The notes below the pieces were generated by a model. The model did no database searches, was not told the DNA's origin, and was given only the letters and a program-made list of their open reading frames with translations. 64,000 nt of DNA from Sinotaia quadrata (Eukaryota; Mollusca; Gastropoda; Architaenioglossa; Viviparidae), in NCBI GenBank assembly GCA_028829895.1, contig CM054181.1, positions 2,198,501 through 2,262,500 on the forward strand, in the 5' to 3' direction. Every line of letters begins with the position of its first letter. Positions within the stretch are counted from its first letter, which is position 1. A program made the position numbers and the translations under genes. Shown here piece by piece: positions 1 through 10,963 of this stretch.

Positions 1-106
1 GTCTTGCCTCGAAGGTATGAAAAGTTAGTAGAATAAAGAAAAGAGTCTGATGAATGCACTGGTGGTTTTAACACGTACAAAATCATCGACTGATTTCAAT
101 ATGTTA

Positions 107-309
107 GTCTAGGCAGGGTTGTCGAGTAAAGGTGATCGGAAGTTTGGTCTAGGCAGGGTTGTCGAGTAAAGGTGACCGGAAGTTTGGTCTAGGACGGGTT
201 GTCGAGTAAAGGTGATCGGAAGTTTGGTTCTAGGCAGGGTTGTCGAGTAAAAGTGACATCCTTCTAGGCATTGTTGTCAAGTAAAGGTGACAGGAAGTTT
301 GGTCTAGGA
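107..309. repeat. Minisatellite, 40-bp unit, ~5 copies
   Basis: The unit begins GTCTAGGCAGGGTTGTCGAG. Starts at 107, 147 and 187 show the 40-bp period; later copies are degenerate. Confidence 0.9.
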
Positions 310-448
310 TAAGGTACAATGTCTGCAAGTAATAATAATGCTTGTCTGGAATGGTGGCTTGTAGACTGTAGTCTTGAGCCAGAACTAGGTCAATGTTATG
401 ACTGCAATGTGCCATAGCAAAATCAACTGTCATAGCAATGTTGCACAC

Positions 449-858
449 TGTCATTTTATACATAACACAAAGATAAACATAATCTACATACATCTGTCAT
501 CCATACATAAGACAAAGGTAAACATAATCTACATACATCTGTCATTCATACATAAGATAAAGGTAAACATAATCTACATACATCTGTCATTCATACATAA
601 GACAAAGGTAAACATAATCTACATACATCTGTCATTCATACATAAGACAAAGATAAACATAATCTACATACATCTGTCATTCATACATAAGACAAAGGTA
701 AACATAATCTACATACATCTGTCATTCATACATAAGACAAAGATAAACATAATCTACATACATCTGTCATTCATACATAAGACAAAGATAAACATAATCT
801 ACATACATCTGTCATTCATACATAACACAAAGATAAACATAATCTACATGCATCTGTC
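449..858. repeat. Minisatellite, 45-bp unit, ~9 copies
   Basis: The unit contains AATCTACATACATCTGTCAT. Because 45 is a multiple of three and the unit lacks stops in one frame, it makes a long repetitive open frame (398-874) that is not a gene. Confidence 0.93.
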
Positions 859-1142
859 CTGTAACAGTACTTAAAACAATGTGTTCATAGATTGATTTAT
901 ATTATTGATTGCACATTGTATTGATATATACAGTACCATATTTTTCATTACTGATGTGTGATGATTATATTGTTTACATTGATATTCTTGGGTAAATAAC
1001 CCTTATTTTACTAATCAGGAAATAAAAAGATGACTATGCCATTTCTTATCAATGAAATGTACAGTTGTAATACACGTAAATAATAAATGTCAATTTGTTT
1101 GTAGTGTTTATGAATAGCAAGCTCTTGAAACAACACATAGTC

Positions 1143-1753
1143 ATACAAAATACTATTTCACAATTTTAAATGTATTAAAGTCAGCATGTAATTATACACA
1201 ATACTTATTCACAATTTTAAATGTATTAAAGTCAGCATGTAATCAAACACAATACTTATTCACAATTTTAAATGTATTAAAATTAATGTAATCATACACA
1301 ATACTTATTCACAATTTTAAATGTATTAAAATTAATGTAATCATACACAATACTTATTCACAATTTTAAATGTATTAAAAACAATGTAATCATACACAAT
1401 ACTTATTCACAATTTTAAATGTATTAAAATTAATGTAATCATACACAATACTTATTCACAATTTTAAATGTATTAAAATTAATGTAATCATACACAATAC
1501 TTATTCACAATTTTAAATGTATTAAAATTAATGTAATCATACACAATACTTATTCACAATTTTAAATGTATTAAAATTAATGTAATCATACACAATACTT
1601 ATTCACAATTTTAAATGTATTAAAATTAATGTAATCATACACAATACTTATTCACAATTTTAAATGTATTAAAATTAATGTAATCATACACAATACTTAT
1701 TCACAATTTTAAATGTATTAAAATTAATGTAATCATACACAATACTTATTCAC
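1143..1753. repeat. Minisatellite, 49-bp unit, ~12 copies
   Basis: The unit begins CACAATTTTAAATGTATTAA. The right-hand copies are almost identical, the left-hand ones vary. Confidence 0.93.
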
Positions 1754-1762
1754 CCTCGTTAG

Positions 1763-1930
1763 AAACTGCTAGAGTATTGAGGAATTCAGGATCCATATAT
1801 ATGAAAAGCACTTCCAGCCACAAAGATAAACATGACAGTCAAAACTGCTAGAGTACTGAGGAATTCAGGATCCATATATATGAAAAGCACTTCCAGCCAC
1901 AAAGATAAACATGACAGTCAAAACTGCTAG
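1763..1930. repeat. 79-bp tandem duplication
   Basis: Copies start at 1763 and 1842 with AAACTGCTAGAGTA; a stub of a third starts at 1921. Confidence 0.9.
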
Positions 1931-2146
1931 CTTTTTTCTTCCGTTTACCCCCCTTTGCAGCGTGACCATTAGACCAAGAACCTATAGCAGCCAGTCCAAG
2001 CAATTTCAAACACCCAGACTGTTAAGGTGTGATTACTTCCCAAGGGTTAGTGCCCAGGAGCTCCGGGAGTAAATCCAAGTGGCATCAAACTACAGTTGCT
2101 TGGAAAATTTAGTGATCAGATTTTGCTTGTTAGTTTCTGCTTTCGC

Positions 2147-2300
2147 TTCCAACTATTTCGATATAAAATCCAGTTTGATGAGTGACCTTTTGTGACCCAG
2201 AGAGCTGAAGTCATGTTTATGTCTTCCAACTATTTCGAATCAAAATCCAGTTTGATGGGTGACCTTTTGTGATCCAGAGAGCTGAAGTCATGTTTATGTC
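2147..2300. repeat. 76-bp tandem duplication
   Basis: CTTCCAACTATTTCGA starts both copies (2147 and 2223). Confidence 0.85.
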
Positions 2301-2390
2301 CGAAAACTATGGAAGAAATAGTACTTCTATTAACACTATGAATTTTTGCAATATTCAGAACATTGTTGACTTTATTGCTTACTTTCAAAA

Positions 2391-2738
2391 AATGAATTAT
2401 TACTAGTACTATAAATACGGCATGAATTATTACTAGTACCATCTATAAATACGGCATGAATTATTACTAGTACCATCTATAAATAAGGCATGAATTATTA
2501 CTAGTACCATAAATACGGCATGAATTATTACTAGTACTATAAATACGGCATGAATTATTACTAGTACCATCTATAAATACAGCATGAATTATTACTAGTA
2601 CCATCTATAAATACGGCATGAATTATTACTAGTACTATAAATACGGCATGAATTATTACTAGTACCATCTATAAATACGGCATGAAAAATTATTACTAGT
2701 ACCTTCTATAAATACGGCATGAATTATTACTAGTACCA
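2391..2738. repeat. Minisatellite, 28/34-bp units
   Basis: ATGAATTATTACTAGTAC alternates with units carrying or lacking CATCTATAAA, giving about 11 copies. Confidence 0.9.
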
Positions 2739-3367
2739 CACAACCTTCTCTGGAAGAGATATGCGTTAGTTTTATACAACAATCATTAGTAAAAAGTACA
2801 TGAACATTCTACACAACATTTTAATCAATAATATATAACAATAATTTCTGAGAAGTCAATGTATTTACCAATCGCGGAAATTCCTTTCATCTACGAAAAT
2901 TCATCAACCCTTCTATAGTCGGGCACAGTGCATCTGTCTATGCGCGGGTCTATCAGGAACATATTTATGAATGACTCTAGGTCAGCCTACAGGTTCTCTC
3001 GCGTCAATGAATGGAACGCAAATAAATGTCCATATAAGGGCATTCTGTATCCTGTCAACATTCACCCATTCTTACTGTCACACTCCCCCTTCTATACATA
3101 TTCACTGTCCACATGTGATCAATGAACTTGACCTCAGTAACTAATAACTATCAATTATAGATTATTAATATAAAAAAAAGAAATAATAGAATATAAAGAG
3201 CTATGCCCAATGCTCTACCATTACACACACATTTATATATATATATAAACACATATAAAATGTGTGTGTGTGTGTCCTTTCCGCTCAACTCTTCCATTCT
3301 TTCTATTCTATATTTAAATATCAGTGATATTAGTAGTGTATGCATGGTTGTTATCCGTCCTTTCTTT

Positions 3368-3369
<2 letters not shown>
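2739..3369. other. No gene recognised
   Basis: Unique AT-rich sequence with short GT and TA microsatellites near 3230-3275. Open frames here lack recognisable domains. Confidence 0.6.

Positions 3370-3446
<77 letters not shown>
3370..3446. repeat. (CT)n microsatellite
   Basis: About 38 uninterrupted CT dinucleotides followed by a short CA run. Confidence 0.95.
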
Positions 3447-3449
<3 letters not shown>

Positions 3450-3863
3450 CACACACACACCAAGCGTTATGTGATTTCTTACAAGCCTACTATCAACTTA
3501 ATGTTTCTTTCGCTGCTTGTACGCCGGAATCGAATCTCATCTTGACTGTGGAATTCATCGCCACTGATTTAACTTATCGCCCTTGCAAACCAGCAGTCTT
3601 TGTAAGGTCTAAAAATAACCTCAGTCTGTGCCAGAGACTTTCAGTCAAACACCTCTATTGCTCTCCCAAGATTGGAACAGGAGTTCGGTTTTGTTTGAGA
3701 GAGGGGTGAACAGTTGTAAATTTGTAATTATTTTATTTTTATTTTTGATTGGATGTAATAGAGTGACTGTTACTTTGCTAGTATTTTTTTTAAAGCATTC
3801 TTTCGCACTGCAAGCGTGCGTTCACTCACGTTCACACACTCACACGCACTGCTCAATCGTAGC

Positions 3864-3990
3864 AAAACATGCGCAACTTACCTCCCCTGTACAGATGACC
3901 GATACAAGCCTACAAAACTTGCGCAACTTACCTCCCCTGTACAGATGACCGATACAAGCCTACAAAACATGCCCAACTTACCTCCCCTAC
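3864..3990. repeat. Minisatellite, 50-bp unit, 2.5 copies
   Basis: The unit begins AAAACATGCGCAACTTACCT; copies at 3864, 3914 and 3964. Confidence 0.85.
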
Positions 3991-4069
3991 AAAACTTCGG
4001 CGCAGCTCTTTGCCAATATCGATCAAGTCAAAAATAGACGGTTCTTGCTAAATTCGGCTGCCATTGTCT

Positions 4070-4221
4070 GGGGGGGGGGGGGAAGAGAATTATAGGGTGG
4101 GGAGGAAAGGTAATAATGAAATCTATTGAATTCCAGACAGAGCGTTACTGTGGGCTGTAAACATCCAATTTATTCTTGTCCGGGGGGGGGGGGGTATTCT
4201 CTTCCTGGCCACCCTATAATT
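4070..4221. repeat. Poly-G runs and a 13-bp inverted repeat
   Basis: G-runs at about 4070-4082 and 4182-4193. AATTATAGGGTGG (4088-4100) and CCACCCTATAATT (4209-4221) are exact reverse complements. No gene is nearby. Confidence 0.7.
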
Positions 4222-4584
4222 GGCGAAGAAGACTGAGAGTCAGCGTGGCTAACGGAAGTTGTTAACAAAATGTTGCGGGCAATGAATACTACGATGAAAG
4301 AATTAATTGGTTGCGTGCATGACTTAATTGACTAAGGAATTCAATTAATTAAGAGTCAGTGACTAATTGAACCAATGCAAGAAAAAAAAAAAACTATGAT
4401 GAGGGAATGAGTGAGTGAGGAAGGGAAAAAAAAGGGGGGGGGGAGACAGAAAAGTAGGACCTAGAAGGACGCCGAAGAAGAGAAGCTAGCTATTATGTCT
4501 AACGGCTTGGTGCTAGGAAAATGTCAATCCCATACGGACTGAAAGATGTTACGTGGGCGGTGTTGAGACAACCTTAGTTCTTGT

Positions 4585-4642
<58 letters not shown>
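4585..4642. repeat. (GT)n(GA)n compound microsatellite
   Basis: A GT run passes directly into a GA run. Confidence 0.95.
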
Positions 4643-4645
<3 letters not shown>

Positions 4646-4742
4646 GTATGTGTCTACGTGTTTGTGAGAGAGATGTGTCTACATGTGCGTGTGTGTGAGA
4701 GGTCTGTGTATGTGTCTACATGTCTGTGTGTGTGAGAGATGC

Positions 4743-4972
4743 GGGCTACATTTAGTTACCAGTCTACTTTTTAATGTTTGTATAATTGGAGGGCTACAGT
4801 TAGTTACCAGTCTACTTTTTAATGTTTGTATAATTGGAGGGCTACAGTTAGTTACCAGTCTACTTTTTAATGTTTGTATAATTGGAGGGCTACAGTTAGT
4901 TACCAGTCTACTTTTTAATGTTTGTATAATTGGAGGGCTACAGTTAGTTACCAGTCCACTTTTTAATGTTTG
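4743..4972. repeat. Minisatellite, 48-bp unit, 5 copies
   Basis: GGGCTACAGTTAGTTACCAG starts units at 4743, 4791, 4839, 4887 and 4935. It is open on both strands because 48 is divisible by three; not a gene. Confidence 0.93.
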
Positions 4973-5090
4973 CATCAGGAGATATATAGCCCGCCGATTT
5001 AATTGAATGTGTGCCTATAGTATTGTATGGGATACACTGGCTTCTTTTAATTGAATGTGTGCCTATAGTATTGCAAGGGATACACTACAC

Positions 5091-5124
5091 ATCTCTCACA
5101 CACACAGACATGTAGACACATACA

Positions 5125-5182
<58 letters not shown>

Positions 5183-5304
5183 ATCTCTCTCTCTCGCACT
5201 CACACGTACAGACATGTAGACACATACACATCTCTCACACACACACAGACATGTAGACACATATACATCTCTCACACACACACACACATGTAGACACATA
5301 CACA

Positions 5305-5347
<43 letters not shown>

Positions 5348-5500
5348 GACATGTAGACACATATACATCTCTCACACACACACACATGTAGACACATAAA
5401 CATCTCTCTCTCTCTCTCTCTCATACACACACAGACATATAGACACATACACATCTCTCTCTCACACACACACATACAGACATGTAGACACATACACATT
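5091..5500. repeat. CA/TC-rich compound minisatellite
   Basis: Blocks of (CA)n and (TC)n alternate with CAGACATGTAGACACATACA. Mirrors in reverse the GT/GA-rich tract at 4585-4740, so the two together form a long imperfect inverted repeat around the 48-bp array. Confidence 0.85.
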
Positions 5501-5715
5501 TTTTCTTGAACACGCTTGTAAATATCTTGACCCTTAAGCCTGAACACGTCACTCCCTTCCTCAGACAGACCACTTCCTCTTTAACTCATCAAATTTGGTT
5601 TGTTCCATTTCTTTAAACTCAGATTACTGTTACAATAACCCTTATGGTTCAAGTAGGTGATAATGTCTTTGTTTACTGTACTCTCTCGCTCATTCAAAGC
5701 TAAAGTACCATTAAT

Positions 5716-6126
5716 AGCACAATGCATGTAAAATACTGTCCACTTAACACAATGCATGTAAAATACGGTCCACTTAACACAATGCATGTAAAATACGGTC
5801 CACTTAATGCATGTAAAATACGGTCCACTTAACACAATGCATGTAAAATACGGTCCACTTAATGCATGTAAAATACGGTCCACTTAACACAATGCATGTA
5901 AAATACGGTCCACTTAACACAATGCATGTAAAATACGGTCCACTTAACACAATGCATGTAAAATACGGTCCACTTAATGCATGTAAAATACGATCCACTT
6001 AACACAATGCATGTAAAATACGGTCCACTTAATGCATGTAAAATACGGTCCACTTAACACAATGCATGTAAAATACGGTCCACTTAACACAATGCATGTA
6101 AAATACGGTCCACTTAACACAATGCA
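5716..6126. repeat. Minisatellite, 30/22-bp units, ~15 copies
   Basis: AATGCATGTAAAATACGGTC followed by CACTTAACAC or a shortened CACTT form. The repetitive minus-strand frames are products of the array. Confidence 0.92.
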
Positions 6127-6425
6127 TTCAAGCCCTTTCTCTAGCTCATGAAAGCATACTGTCAATGCAGGTATACTAATAGCAAAATAGGAGCATGTGT
6201 AAGACAGTACCCAATTCTTTTAATACATAATTCAGTCAGGCATTCAAATCAATTGACATGTGTTAGATACTTCCAACTTCTCTTACCACAAGTCTAGTAA
6301 AGTATCATGGGAGTTGACTGAGTCAAAATTTTTCCGGTTATTGCTCCTAAATTTTTATTTCTATTTTATCTTGAAAGGGAGGTCTCATTTATTAAGCAAA
6401 CTGATGACGCCATCGTCGGGCCTGC

Positions 6426-6556
6426 TTTTGGCGACAACAGATGATTTTTGATGTGATAGGAGAGTAATTAGAGGCTATTAAAGTTATATATTTTGGCGAC
6501 AACAGATGATTTGTGATGTGATAGGAGAGTAATTAGAGACTATTAAAGTTATATAT
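6426..6556. repeat. 65-bp tandem duplication
   Basis: TTTTGGCGACAACAGATGAT starts both copies. Confidence 0.88.
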
Positions 6557-6874
6557 TTGAATCGTTCGATCTTCCTAAAGTAATAAAGTTTAAGTGTCAA
6601 CAGCGCAGTGTGAACGCAAGCAGGCAACATGCGTGTACATCGTACACGCTCATTAGTTGTTTCCTGTAAAAAGATCTTACGAAAGGGACGTAATTGTAGT
6701 CATCTGATAACTGATGCAAATTAACTTTTAGTAATGATATAAATAATACTCAGCCACAAAAATATTTATATTATTATATCTGCCTATACAGCTTATAACT
6801 GTTTCTAGAAGAATTATAGATGTTGGTTGGTTGGTTGGTTGGTTGGTGATCGACACTCATTAAAAAAAAAAAAA

Positions 6875-7060
6875 AATGTGGAACTGTGAAAACGTTTACA
6901 ACGCCAAACTATCCGCCAAGTGAGGGACGAGTGGTGTCTGTTGGAAGATCATTAATAAAAATAAAATTAAGATTCTCATCACATGAAATTAGTTATGAAA
7001 GATTAATTAATAATAATAATTATTATCTTCATTAACTAAGTGGTGCACGATGTTTGATCT
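6875..7060. repeat. Dispersed repeat family, copy A (right end only)
   Basis: It contains CGCCAAGTGAGGGACGAG, CATGAAATTAGTTATG, a TAA-rich tail and CATTAACTAAGTGGTG, all matching the right ends of copies B and C. Only about 180 bp is present, consistent with a 5'-truncated copy. Confidence 0.65.
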
Positions 7061-8156
7061 GGACTCTGATGATCAATGTGCTCTGGATTGCTCATTTCAA
7101 TGAATGACAAGCTTCAATGCAAACGGAAGGACAATGGCCTCTCCCTCAGGGTTCGATGGGTGGGATGACACGTAAGGTTCCTGCAATACGCGCACACTAA
7201 AAATTCCTTTTAGGCAGCTAACATTCTAAAAGAGGGGACCCTGTGTCGTTAAGCGCGGAAAACGGTACCCTGCCATAATCACCCACTGACACATACACTC
7301 TTCCCACTCGTCATACCACTGTCTCAAGTTCTACCCCCCCCCCCAACCTCTTCCCAGTAAATAAATATGTCGCTGGCGCCAGTCTACGATATAAATGAAG
7401 ATTGAAAGGGGATGTGAATAAAGCCCAAACCAAATAACATTTCAAGGTCAATGCATTTCCTCGTGCCCTTGATCTTTACCACGTGCAACCTTAAGTTCAG
7501 ATGGCGTACAGTTCAGATTGGTGATCGATCATATAAAATGTTCGTTTCATTGGAAAAGTACAAGAAAAGGTCACGCTGACATTTGCATTGTTATTTAAAA
7601 GCTTATACGGTGTCTTTTCCGAAATAAAACCCGTTTTAAATTTTTAAATCCCCTCCATTGAAGGAGTGACTGGATTACGTCAATTGTTGCGATGTGGTTA
7701 TTGCATAACAGGCTTGTTCTTCACTTCAACAGGACAACCTCCCAAAAAGTAGTTTGCATCCTGTCTCCACTACCCTACTTACTTACACCCATTTTTTTCC
7801 CACGGTTACTCTGTTTCAAAGTTACCTCCCTTCGACTGGCTTCCTTCCGCGGTTTTGGTTGTGCGGAAGTGGACTGTTGATATAGCTAATCCAATCACGT
7901 CGTCTGTAAAGATTAGCACACCTGCTGTTTTTACCTGATCAGTCACAAAACTGAACAAGGACAGTCAGGAATGTAAACAACCGAACAAAAACTGTAATAA
8001 ATAGCTAATATTGGATCAGACACTATAATATATGGGATAGCGCAACCGGATAGCTCAAAAACCTGAGACAAACAGGTAACAGAAAATAGCTTGATCGCAA
8101 AAAGAATGCCGGTAGTGATAAATAGTTCGACATCGGCAGAGAGATTGTAAAGAGTG
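7061..8156. other. No gene recognised
   Basis: Unique sequence without convincing exons, RNA genes or transposon ends. Confidence 0.5.
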
Positions 8157-8300
8157 GCTAGACATCGAGACAGGGATAGCCATGAATAGTCGGGCAATGG
8201 TACAAATACACTCAAGACCAGCTAGACATCGTGACAGGGATAGCCATGAATAGTCGGGCAATGGTACAAATACGCTCAAGAGCAGCTAGGCATCGGGCCA
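8157..8300. repeat. 64-bp tandem repeat, ~2.2 copies
   Basis: GCTAGACATCG starts copies at 8157 and 8221 and a partial at 8285. The left flank of the hAT lies just beyond. Confidence 0.85.
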
Positions 8301-8583
8301 AATTATAGCCATTCACTTGAGATAGTCAATGGTAGCTAAATAATAAAAGAAAGAAAGGTAGGGGTAGACAGGGGTCGGGAACCTTTTTGTCTGAGAGAGC
8401 CATGGACACAACATATTTTGAAAAGTAATTCTGTGAGAGCCATACATTATGTTTAAAACTAAAAATTCAAGTAAATGTGTAATTTTGTGTAATTTTCACA
8501 CTAAAAGTACAATAATTATGTCTCTAATTCTTTTTAATAACATTATTATGCTGTTGCTAATCAATAATGAGAATTTCTTCCCA

Positions 8584-10521
8584 TTAATGCGACTTCTGGT
8601 GCTGCATGGCTTTGCTGATGGCTTTGTAGTCTGGTTGATACGTGGTGAGGTTAAGCTTCATGCAGGCGTTGAGACTTCCATCCGTTAAACGTGATCGCAG
8701 GTTGGTCTTAATGTTCTTTAGATGTGAGAAAGACTGCTCGCATGCATACGTAGAGCCAAACATTGTCAGTACAGCAATACTCACACGCTGCAGTGTATGG
8801 TATGTGACGGGAAGCGCGTTCCAAGTTTTGACAATCAGCTGGTCTGCGTGTTGAAGTTTTTTAATTTCTGCCCACTTGTGTTGGCTCGCCAACTCTGCTT
8901 GCTGTCGTGCAAGTCTTTCCAAATCTTCATTCAGTGACTTGAACTTATTCACCCACATGTCTGAGGCCTTCAGGTCAGCAGCTTGGAGCTCAAAATCTCT
9001 GACGGAGACACCGGGGATGCAACTCAGGTCAGTGCTGTCCACTGCACACTCGTGTGGATGGGTGATGAACTTAAAAAGACGGGTGTGCTCGCGAAATTCT
9101 CCAAAGCGCGCTTTAAATGACTGCAGGAGATTAGACGTGAAGCCTGCTAGCTGCTGAAGATTAAGATGTTGAGCAGGGTCACTTGATGTGCACATATCTT
9201 TGAACTCTCCCAGTTTTTCAAAGTGTAGTAAACGACCTGTTTCAATGTCGGTGATGAAGAGTTCTAGCTTGTTTTCAAATGCAAACACTGCTTGTTGCAG
9301 GGATAAGATTGTGTTTCCAACGCCTTGCATTTTCACATTGAGCTGATTTAGATGTTCAGTCATGTCTACGAGATAATAGAACTTCAGAAGCCACTCAGTG
9401 TCAGATAACTCGGGATGCTCAACATTCTTCATTTCAAGAAATTTCCGGATTTCGCTCAGACAAGCCGCAAATCGGCTGAGCACCTTCCCCCTTGACAACC
9501 AACGCACGTTGCTGTGCAGAAGCAGACCAGGATAATTATTCCCAACCTCATCAAGCAGTGTTTTGAACTGGCGATCATTTAATGCTCGGGCAACAATAAA
9601 GTTGACTACCCGAACCACCAGTGACATCACCTCACCAAGCTGTTCGCCACACATCTGAGCACAAAGCGCCTCTTGATGGAGGATGCAATGAAAGCTTATG
9701 ATGCGTCTGTTTTCATGCTCACAAAGAAGAGCGACAAATCCTCTGCTTTTCCCAACCATGCACGGAGCACCATCAGTGCACACCGAAACAAGTTTATTCA
9801 TGGGTAGATTTTTTTCTTTAGCGAACTCAGTGAAGGACTCGAACAAATCCTGCCCTCTTGTTGTGCCTTTCATAGACAACACAGCAAGACTTTCCTCATG
9901 TAGTGTATCACCGACAACTTACCTTGCAACCACGCTGAACTGGGATAAATTACTGACGTCTGTTGACTCATCCAAAGCGAGAGAAAAAAACGGTGCCGCA
10001 TTTATGTCCTTGACTTGCATTGCCTCAATTTGATTTGACATCATGATGCTACGATCGTGAACAGTTCTTGCCGACAGAGGCATGTCTTTTATCCGTTTAA
10101 TTATTTTGTCCTTATCCGAAAAGTCATCAAAAAGTTCATTGGCAACATCAAGCATGAATGCTTTGGCATACTCCCCATCTGTGAATGGCTTTCCGTTTCT
10201 CCCAATAGCTAAAGCGCCAGCAAAGCTAGCCGAATTTAAGTCACCTTGTTGGGTCCAAACACGGATTTGATGCTGACTAGCTTGCACTCTTGATAGCAGT
10301 TCTTGACATGCTTTCTTCCTGCTGTCTCCCGCAGGATATTTCGATGCAAATGTAGAATGGCGTGTCTCGAAGTGTCGCTTTACATTTGACCGTTTCATAG
10401 ATGCAATTTTATCACTGCATATTAGACACACTGCAGAACCCGTTCTCTCCACAAAGGCAAATTCCTCTGTCCATTCCTGCTGAAAAGTACGATACTCATC
10501 GTTTTTCTTTCTTTTAGCCAT
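8584..10521 (-). pseudogene. hAT transposase with one in-frame stop
   Basis: One frame of 645 codons starts MAKRKKNDEYRTFQQEW. A BED-type zinc finger has Cys32, Cys35, His50 and His55. DDE-type acidic residues are in ALDEST (Asp184) and VCTDGAPCMVG (Asp250). The C-terminal dimerisation region has STYACEQSFSHLKNIKTNLR. It resembles the ZBED5/SCAND3/GTF2IRD2-like hAT group. Codon 201 is TAA (9919-9921) between VVAR and VVGDTL, where relatives have Tyr. The rest is open, so decay is recent. No intron is needed to explain the frame. Confidence 0.88.
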
Positions 10522-10963
10522 CTTGTCAAAAGGGTTTCTAAAATTAGTTAGCTGACCACGCGATTTAAACGAAACTTTCTGATCCGACGACAATCTGTTG
10601 TGCGGACCCTTTTGCACATACACACATCGGCCGCTATTTTCGAAAGCTATATATGGCAGCCCCAGTTGAACAATGTCAGATATAGACACAATGACATGTA
10701 TTTTTGTCACTTTTCCATAGAAATCCACGCTTTTAGTAAGGTTGGACTTCCACCAAGGAACAGCTAGCAGTTGAAGTCTGAGTTATAAAGTGAACTCAGG
10801 AACCGGCTGCAATGCATAGTTAATCATGTTTCAGACTCGTGTGACAATAATGATTTATATGGGCCTAATAACAGCAGTGTTAATCATTCTTTACAATTTT
10901 CACTAACTTACAATTTACATTATGTGAAAATCCAAACATCTAAAATTCTAAATCTTTACAATA

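Noticed and set aside
398..874. 158-codon plus-strand frame of repeating HKTKVNIIYIHLSFI.
   Set aside because: It is a 45-bp minisatellite read in a stop-free frame; no gene context or splice signals.
4679..5006. Overlapping open frames on both strands, and repetitive CVCVC-type frames at 5096-5547.
   Set aside because: They are produced by a 48-bp repeat and by CA/TC microsatellites.
5581..6165. Minus-strand frames repeating GPYFTCIVLS.
   Set aside because: Translation of the 30/22-bp minisatellite.
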